Below are positions 5,753 to 10,830 of a DNA stretch of 10,830 nt, piece by piece. A model generated the notes under the pieces. It had not been told where the DNA came from. It saw only the letters and a program-made list of their open reading frames with translations, and searched no databases. This DNA comes from SAR324 cluster bacterium (GTDB taxonomy: Bacteria; Bdellovibrionota; UBA2361; JAAZON01): contig JAAZON010000205.1 of the NCBI GenBank assembly GCA_012797725.1, positions 1 to 10,830 of the forward strand. Reading direction: 5' to 3'. How positions within the stretch are numbered: the first letter of the stretch is position 1; each line of letters opens with the position of its first letter. A program made the position numbers and the translations under genes.

Positions 5753-6994
5753 GTGTCTGTGTACTGGCAGAAACAAGGAATTTTTGCTAAAGTGCCGCAA
5801 ATGAAGCGGTGGATCAGTTATGGCGCCATTTTACTGTTTTTTTTGATAGACATTGCGGTAGTATCTGGAGCAATTGAATTTGATTTAGCTACCGTTCAAT
5901 TGATTTTTGCGCCATTGGTGGTTTTTCTAATTTCAACAATATCAATTTCTGACGTGAAAGTTCCATGGAAGGCTACCTTAATTGCCCTCCTGCTTGTTTT
6001 TGCATGCTTCTTATTTGTTCATTCCACTCCATCAACAAAAGATGGTCCAATTCTTGTGGCAAGATTTGATAAGGATCCTTTTAATTCACAATCTTATATA
6101 TTCAAAAACAATTTAAATGAGGTGCTTGCTCAAACCTCAGAAATTGAGACCAAATCTCTTAGTAGACGATTCCAAACTCAGGAAGAAGCGAAAGAGTATC
6201 TAAGTGCTCACAAGGGAATTGCTGCTTTAATTTGGGGTTCGAAGCGCTGGCTTAATGTTAATTTTCAGAGGGAAAAAGCTTTTGAGTTGTCGCAATCTAA
6301 TTGCTCATCACTCTTCGATTATTTTTCAGGGCTTAAACTAATTAACAATGTTTCTTGGATAGGTCTTTCTTATGAACCCTTGAAGGGGACGACTGAGTTC
6401 CTTGGGAATTTGTTTGCAGGGCAGGTTCCTTTAGAACAATATGCGATAGATTCAAGGTCCATGCGGTCGATATTTCTCAAGAAACATCTAATTAGGGCGG
6501 GCACTCTGTGGGAACAATGGACAAGCCCGTCCCATAAAGGTCTGCCTTTGATGCTCTTGGGAAACTATCTCATTGTAGAAGCTCTTCAACATCCCCAATA
6601 TGAGCCAGAGATGTTCAAAAAGGCTATTAAACACTATTCCTCTGCCCTGCTCTATGTGAAGACGGAGGATAACCCACAGCTACATAGAGCAGTATATTCT
6701 AATTTGGGAATTGCAACTTACATACGGTCCCGATTAGAGAAAAAGTCAAAAGGGAGAAAATTAGCGGTGAAGTTGCTGAAAAAGGCTGTAACTCTTGACA
6801 CGTCTAAAGAGAATGAGAAGGATCAAGAGGATGTCATACGAGTAGCAGTTGAGAATTTGGAACTGGTTAAGGAAAAGATAAAAAATAGGCGAAAGAGCAA
6901 AAAGCTTAAACAAATTAACGGAACACCAAAACCAAATGGAGTAAAAAAGAGTAACCGTTTAAAAAAGAAGCAGTTAATGATAGCCAATTCCTAG
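5753..6994 (+). CDS. membrane-anchored protein with TPR-like C-terminal helices, unknown function
   Basis: I do not recognise a family for this 413-residue protein. Three hydrophobic segments lie near the N-terminus (about 22-40, 45-63 and 73-90). Next comes an alpha/beta region (about 98-165: GPILVARFDKDPF, a long polar helix, then GIAALIWGS) resembling small domains that precede TPRs in bacterial sensors and secretion adaptors. Residues about 265-350 look like TPR-type helix pairs (NYLIVEALQHPQYEPEMFKK, AIKHYSSALLYVK, AVYSNLGIATYIRSRL). The last 35 residues are very rich in Lys/Arg. The start is GTG; the nearest ribosome-site-like run is AAGGAAG about 11 bases away. Met17 could be an alternative start but lacks a site. 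purC follows 20 bases later, so the two are probably co-transcribed. Confidence 0.65.
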   Translation: MSVYWQKQGIFAKVPQMKRWISYGAILLFFLIDIAVVSGAIEFDLATVQLIFAPLVVFLISTISISDVKVPWKATLIALLLVFACFLFVHSTPSTKDGPILVARFDKDPFNSQSYIFKNNLNEVLAQTSEIETKSLSRRFQTQEEAKEYLSAHKGIAALIWGSKRWLNVNFQREKAFELSQSNCSSLFDYFSGLKLINNVSWIGLSYEPLKGTTEFLGNLFAGQVPLEQYAIDSRSMRSIFLKKHLIRAGTLWEQWTSPSHKGLPLMLLGNYLIVEALQHPQYEPEMFKKAIKHYSSALLYVKTEDNPQLHRAVYSNLGIATYIRSRLEKKSKGRKLAVKLLKKAVTLDTSKENEKDQEDVIRVAVENLELVKEKIKNRRKSKKLKQINGTPKPNGVKKSNRLKKKQLMIANS

Positions 6995-7014
6995 ATAGAA
7001 CAAAGGAGAAGCTC

Positions 7015-7968
7015 ATGATTGATGAAAAACTTTTAAAGGATCAACTTCCATTCGTTTTGCAGGGTTGTGACATCCCAGAACTTGGAGAATGTTATCGTGG
7101 AAAGGTTCGAGATAATTATCTTAGAAATGATGTCAGGGTTATCATTACATCGGATCGATTGAGTTGCTTTGATGTGGTAGTAACTCATCTTCCATTCAAG
7201 GGGGAGATTTTAAACAGGTTGGCCTTGTATTGGTTCCGTGCCACAGAAAATATTTGCCAGAATCACATGATTGAAAGTCCTGATCCTAATGTGATGATTG
7301 TTCAAAACTGTCGAGTTCTTCCTGTTGAAGTAGTGGTGAGACGTTATCTTGCGGGTAGTGCCTGGAGAGCATACAAGGCAGGGCAGACAGTAAGTGGTAT
7401 TACACTTCCTCAGGGTTTGAGAGAATATAGCCGATTACCAGAGCTTTTGATCACACCCTCTACCAAAGCACCAAAGGGTCAGCATGATGAGGCTATTTCT
7501 GAAAAGGCAATTATTGAGTCAGGCCTTGTCGAAGAGAAAATTTGGGAGACTATTAGGGAAAGAGCCTTTGCCCTTTTTCGTTATGGAGAAAAGCTTGCCG
7601 CTGAAAGAGGCTTGCTTTTGGTGGATACAAAATATGAGTTTGGATTGAAAGATGACAAACTTATATTGGTGGATGAAATTCATACATTAGATTCGTCTCG
7701 TTATTGGGTTGCCTCGACCTATGAGGAAAGAGTAGCAAAAGGCGAGAGCCCAGAAATGTTGGACAAAGAACCCGCAAGACAATGGCTTTTAAGTATTGGC
7801 TACTCTGGTGATGGAACTCCCCCTCATTTTAGTGAAGAGAAACGAATCGAACTGGCTAAGCACTATTGGTCTTCATATGAACGAATAAGCGGTTTGAGAT
7901 TCTTACCTACTGTAGGAGATCCATCGGAACGAATCAAAAAGAATGTCAAAAAGTATTTAAATCTTTAA
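7015..7968 (+). CDS. purC: phosphoribosylaminoimidazole-succinocarboxamide synthase (SAICAR synthetase)
   Basis: PurC joins CAIR and aspartate, using ATP, to make SAICAR in de novo purine synthesis. At 317 residues it is the long form, closer in length to yeast Ade1 than to the roughly 240-residue bacterial type. Motifs in order are RGKVRDNY (28-35), the phosphate loop; SDRLSCFD (46-53); VEVVVRRYLAGSAW (104-117); TPSTKAPKGQHDEAIS (147-162); VDTKYEFG (203-210); and VDEIHTLDSSRYW (219-231). These cover the nucleotide and substrate sites. The ATG follows AAAGGAG with a good spacer. It is probably co-transcribed with the membrane protein gene 20 bases upstream. No other pur gene is in the window. 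Confidence 0.96.
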   Translation: MIDEKLLKDQLPFVLQGCDIPELGECYRGKVRDNYLRNDVRVIITSDRLSCFDVVVTHLPFKGEILNRLALYWFRATENICQNHMIESPDPNVMIVQNCRVLPVEVVVRRYLAGSAWRAYKAGQTVSGITLPQGLREYSRLPELLITPSTKAPKGQHDEAISEKAIIESGLVEEKIWETIRERAFALFRYGEKLAAERGLLLVDTKYEFGLKDDKLILVDEIHTLDSSRYWVASTYEERVAKGESPEMLDKEPARQWLLSIGYSGDGTPPHFSEEKRIELAKHYWSSYERISGLRFLPTVGDPSERIKKNVKKYLNL

Positions 7969-7980
7969 TTCAAATACTTT
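7950..7980. terminator. inverted repeat spanning both convergent stop codons
   Basis: AAAGTATTT (7950-7958) and AAATACTTT (7972-7980) form a perfect 9-bp stem with a 13-base loop. The loop holds the purC stop (7966-7968) and the start of the hydrolase stop (7970-7972). The genes are 1 base apart, so any terminator must overlap coding sequence. Only one G-C pair is present, so stability is low. It may act as a bidirectional terminator. Confidence 0.35.
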
Positions 7981-8728
7981 GAATAGGAGTAGGAGTTGGA
8001 TCCGGAGGGCTGATTTTATCTAATTTCATTTGTAAACGGCTCTTGAGGTATTTAGTTAGAATCTTTGTGAGCCTCTCATAGCCTGCAGATGTGGGATGTA
8101 TTCCGTCAGGTCCTATTAAACTCTTGTCAAGTTTATTAAAAGCCAAATCAACATTGTATCCGTTTCTATCAAGAAGTTCGAGTCCGTCATTTACCTGAGC
8201 TATGAAAGTTCTTTGAAAAATTCTTTTGGTCGGTAATAAATAAGCAATAGCAATATAAGGAGGTCTCTCAAGTTCTCGACCGACCTGGTATGTAAGAAGC
8301 TTTGCAGTTCTGCTGATATCTCGTGCAGTCAAGCTTGCGGGATTATTCTCCCAATAATCATTACGTCCCTCATCCAACAAAATAAAATCGGCGTTCCTAA
8401 GGGCTCGTTTGGTCTTATTTGACCCAGGGGAGTATAGCTCTTTCTTTAATTTAGAAAGAATACGCCCGGAAGAATATCCTATTAGCCCGATGCTCTGTAT
8501 CTTTGTGTTGGGGAACTTCGCCTTTAGTCTCTGAACATAACCACCTTTATTGCCTAGTCTGGTATCCCCCTTTCCATAAACAATACTATCTCCAACAAAA
8601 ACAAATTTTATTATGCCGTCACAATTGAAGTCATTCAGATTATCTACTCTTGGACAGGCCACAGACTGCTTAAGCGTTCCAAAGATCAAGAATACAAGAA
8701 AAATGTAAATGATATGATTCTTCATCAT
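7970..8728 (-). CDS. secreted SGNH/GDSL-family hydrolase
   Basis: This 252-residue esterase or lipase-like protein carries an N-terminal signal peptide (hydrophobic 5-18) ending SVA-C25. That is either a signal peptidase I site or a poor lipobox (the -3 position is Ser, not Leu). The SGNH blocks are FVGDSIVYG (44-52) with nucleophile S48; GLIGYSSG (81-88) with oxyanion G84; DEGRNDYW (119-126) with N123; and GPDGIHPTSAGY (206-217) with D208 and H211 of the triad. Just before block I, DFNCDGII (33-40) matches the D-x-N-x-D-G calcium loop of dockerin or EF-hand proteins. The tail is Pro/Thr-rich (PPDPTPTP). The natural substrate (polysaccharide acetyl groups, lipid or peptidoglycan) cannot be told. 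The ribosome site GGGAG is distant, about 13 bases from the first ATG. Confidence 0.85.
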   Translation of the reverse strand: MMKNHIIYIFLVFLIFGTLKQSVACPRVDNLNDFNCDGIIKFVFVGDSIVYGKGDTRLGNKGGYVQRLKAKFPNTKIQSIGLIGYSSGRILSKLKKELYSPGSNKTKRALRNADFILLDEGRNDYWENNPASLTARDISRTAKLLTYQVGRELERPPYIAIAYLLPTKRIFQRTFIAQVNDGLELLDRNGYNVDLAFNKLDKSLIGPDGIHPTSAGYERLTKILTKYLKSRLQMKLDKISPPDPTPTPIQSI

Positions 8729-8990
8729 AGAATTTAAAAATCTCCCAAGAACTAAATTACTATTGAATTAGCAGAAACCTCTTTCCTGCAATAAAATAGA
8801 AGCTAGAGGCACAGGCATTAACCATGTCCCATTTCTTAACTATACGAAAAAAAAAGGAACAGGGAAGCGCTGAAATGCCAAAAACACTTTTTAGTAGACA
8901 TTCATTAATTATTGAACAATTACCTAATTTTAAAGACCATACGTACATAATATAGTTATCCCGAACTTTTCGTATGAAGGACTAATTAGA
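8729..8990. other. 262-base AT-rich divergent gap
   Basis: This lies between the start of the hydrolase (-) and the start of the pseudogene (+). It holds short open frames on both strands without good ribosome sites or recognisable protein features. A possible -10 (TATAGT, 8951-8956) faces the pseudogene but has no matching -35. I see nothing else I can support. Confidence 0.4.
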
Positions 8991-9872
8991 ATGATAATAG
9001 GGATCAAAATAATGGCGTTCTTGCTTGTTGTTTCTGCATTCACAAAGATCTTGCAGTCCTCTATATTACCCTCGCACAACCAAAAAATGAAAATTAGCAT
9101 ATGCAACTTTTAATCCTGAGGTGTCTTGCGTTGAAAAATTTAATTTTCAAACTTGGCCAAGTGACGAAGCAGCCGTGCGCACTCTAGATAGATCTACGGT
9201 CGAGCATTCTCTATTGATGGCTGTTCTCTCAGAAGAGACGGAAGACCTCCACCCACCCAGTTTTCTTCTATGCTAAAGAAAGAAGTGCCTATGTGACTTA
9301 AAATAGTTGAAGAGACAATTCTTCCAGGTAGTACTGATTTTCATTCTGTTTTGTTGAGACTTTCTGCGCCCAAACCAGAGGTGATTTTTTTAAATCCCTG
9401 AAGAGAGCAAGCCCTTATGCTTAAACAACTTCGGGAGATGAAACTTTCAATACCAATGCTTGCCGTAGTCCTCCCATCTAGTAAGGCTTTTTTAGGGGCA
9501 GAGGACTTAAGTTCTGAAGGCTTGAAGTTTGTCGATTTTCCATGAAATGAAAGCTTTGCAAGTTAGACCGACCGTGAGCTTATGAAAAATTTCGAAGTAT
9601 GTTTTGGTCACGTAGCTTTAGCCGAGTTTTTTGCTCTTACAGGATATGGAGCCTTTTCACATTGAAAAAAAGAACTAACGCAATGTGCCAATCTGCTTGA
9701 GTTTCTTAAATCTAGTGAATTTTATGGAGTGTTTGGGCACTATAGCTTCGATAAATGTGTTGATGTCCAAGGGCTTTAGCCGGTTATTAAGGAGTTAAAA
9801 GGAGGAATGATGATTTCTGCATTGCGGTGAAAGGCCGGAGGAAAGATAATTTGGTTATTCAAGTGCCATTAA
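8991..9872 (+). pseudogene. decayed branched-chain amino acid-type ABC substrate-binding protein (LivJ/LivK-like, Peripla_BP_6 type)
   Basis: The start is plausible: AAGGA (8977-8981), ATG at 8991 and a signal-like stretch (IMAFLLVVSAF). The frame then reads ILPSHNQKMKISICNF before TAA at 9111. Another frame continues at once with NPEVSCVEKFNFQTWPSDEA (9112 onward), matching the family's middle region (typically a TNPEvS...F-RTWPSDe run). A further shift gives VFFYAKERSAYVT (9260-9298). From 9297 a single frame holds KIVEETILPGSTDF, LLRLSAPKPEVIFLNP, LKQLREMKLSIPM, FALTGYGAFSH and EFYGVFGHYSFDK, the classic C-terminal lobe. That frame is broken by stops at 9399, 9543, 9564, 9663, 9777 and 9828 and ends at 9870. 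Most of the N-terminal lobe after the signal peptide appears deleted. No function is expected. The next gene begins 9 bases later, as in a former operon. Confidence 0.85.
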
Positions 9873-9881
9873 GGAACTTTA

Positions 9882-10830
9882 ATGAGAAGGATACTTTGGA
9901 TATTATTTTCACTTTTTCTTGGGGTGTATATAACCAGACCAATTTCTGACCCTGATTTATGGTGGCATCTTACGGTTGGTAAATGGATACTACATAACTT
10001 TCGAGTTCCTGAGGCAGATCTGTGGAACATGTTCGCAGTTGGCAAAGCTTGGAGGGCCTATTCGTGGAGTAACGAGGTCATATATGCAATCTTTGAAAAA
10101 GTTTGGGGTATAAGTGGTGTAGTCATTTTGCATTTTCTTTTAGGGTGGGGTATCTCGCTTTCACTCTTTTATTGCCTAGGCAGGATTTCTAAAGATTGTT
10201 TCTTTGGAGTGCTTTTAGGCACAGTTGTGATGGCAGGCCTTGTTGAACATTTCAGTCTTCGTCCACAAAGTTTTACATGGATTTGTTTGATATGGCTGAT
10301 ATTCTTCGCAGATAGGATTTATGAAGAAGGCCTAAATAGGAGAAATGGGCTTGGTTTATTCGTTTTCATGTGCCTCTGGGCAAATAGTCACATTACAACC
10401 ATATTTGGGCTATTGGCCATCCTGGCTTGGGCCTTTGATGAAAAAAAGAAGCAACAAAGTATCTGGATATTAATTATTGCGTTCGGTGCTACTTTAATAA
10501 CGCCTTATATGGGAGGAGAATGGCTAACTTTTTTTTCAAAAGTGGATCATCCTCTTAATTTTGTTAGGATTACAGAGTTTCAACCAGCTACGCTTCTTCA
10601 TTATTCAAGTGGAATCTTGGTGCTATTGCTTGGATTTCTGATAGCGCTTTGGCAGAGAACTCCTAAGACTGTCAGTTTTTCTAAGGGAGCTCTGATTGGT
10701 CTGGCGTGGGTTGCAGCCTTCTATTTTCTGACGGCGGGACACTTGTGGAACGGACCCATGACCGCAGCCGCCTTTGTGGCGTTGCCGGCCGTAAACGCCT
10801 TTTATGCGCTCAATTTTACCGGATGCACGC
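9882..10830 (+). CDS. polytopic membrane protein with GT-C-like DPDLWWH loop (3' truncated by window edge)
   Basis: An open frame runs 316 codons from ATG 9882 to the window end without a stop. AAGGA (9871-9875) with a 6-base spacer supports the start. The first hydrophobic segment (about 3-18) is followed by RPISDPDLWWHLTVGKWIL, an acidic loop of the kind seen after TM1 in GT-C-type glycosyltransferases, where the Asp residues bind metal or lipid-phosphate sugar. D23, D25, W27, W28 and H29 are the key residues. At least eight more hydrophobic segments follow (about 75-98, 107-122, 130-145, 156-168, 172-185, 193-207, 243-258, 268-286, 292-312), with RPQSF near 127-131. It is probably an inner-membrane enzyme using a polyprenyl-linked sugar, but the enzymatic role is an inference. 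The C-terminus is not visible. Confidence 0.7.
   Translation, partial: MRRILWILFSLFLGVYITRPISDPDLWWHLTVGKWILHNFRVPEADLWNMFAVGKAWRAYSWSNEVIYAIFEKVWGISGVVILHFLLGWGISLSLFYCLGRISKDCFFGVLLGTVVMAGLVEHFSLRPQSFTWICLIWLIFFADRIYEEGLNRRNGLGLFVFMCLWANSHITTIFGLLAILAWAFDEKKKQQSIWILIIAFGATLITPYMGGEWLTFFSKVDHPLNFVRITEFQPATLLHYSSGILVLLLGFLIALWQRTPKTVSFSKGALIGLAWVAAFYFLTAGHLWNGPMTAAAFVALPAVNAFYALNFTGCT

Noticed and set aside
8760..8948. 62-codon open frame on the - strand
   Set aside because: No recognisable protein pattern and an odd Cys/Phe-rich composition, in an AT-rich gap where such frames arise by chance.
8824..8955. 43-codon open frame on the + strand beginning MSHFLTIRKKK
   Set aside because: No ribosome binding site and no known motif. 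Probably chance.
8991..9872. Stop-codon recoding (selenocysteine, pyrrolysine or suppression) to explain the in-frame TGA and TAG codons
   Set aside because: Both TGA and TAG occur at unrelated positions and are accompanied by frameshifts and a deletion. No insertion-element hairpin was seen, and neighbouring genes show no recoding. Decay is simpler.

Overview
The window looks like a stretch of a bacterial chromosome of low to moderate G+C (about 40% by eye), with short intergenic gaps, ATG/GTG starts and mostly clear AGGAG-type ribosome binding sites. Gene content is mainly Gram-negative-type housekeeping: clpX, a def-fmt-rpe-plsY cluster and a long-form purC. The mix, together with secreted and membrane proteins of no clear family, would fit a delta-proteobacterium-like or Bdellovibrionota-like genome. 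That taxonomic guess is an inference with low confidence. No rRNA, tRNA, CRISPR array, insertion sequence or phage module was seen.

Left part (1-2305). The 3' end of a TPR-type gene (+) runs tail to tail into clpX (-), the unfoldase of the ClpXP protease. clpX is divergent from a small, unnamed SH3/KOW-like protein gene (1806-2000, +). The 305-base gap that follows lies between convergent genes. It contains a GC-rich block (about 69% G+C over 2080-2160) with several perfect inverted repeats, the last of them terminator-like. This is the most unusual non-coding stretch in the window.

Centre left (2306-5057, all -). def, fmt, rpe and plsY are packed with gaps of 14, -4 and 0 bases and form one apparent operon. 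It joins N-terminal maturation of proteins (formyl-Met-tRNA synthesis and deformylation) to pentose phosphate metabolism and phospholipid synthesis.

Centre right (5250-7968, all +). A strong extended -10 promoter (5114-5122) precedes a DUF2726-like protein. Next come a membrane-anchored protein with TPR-like helices and a very basic tail, and then purC for purine synthesis. purC ends 1 base from a convergent secreted SGNH/GDSL hydrolase (7970-8728, -), and a perfect 9-bp inverted repeat spans both stop codons.

Right part (8729-10830). After a 262-base gap there is a heavily decayed gene (8991-9872, +). It is recognisable as a branched-chain-amino-acid-type periplasmic binding protein and has an apparent internal deletion, frameshifts and six premature stops. 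Nine bases further on, an intact polytopic membrane protein with a GT-C-like DPDLWWH loop begins and runs off the window.

I did not find a convincing new defence or mobile system. The best candidates for something undescribed are the structured GC block at 2080-2180 and the uncharacterised pair at 5250-6994.
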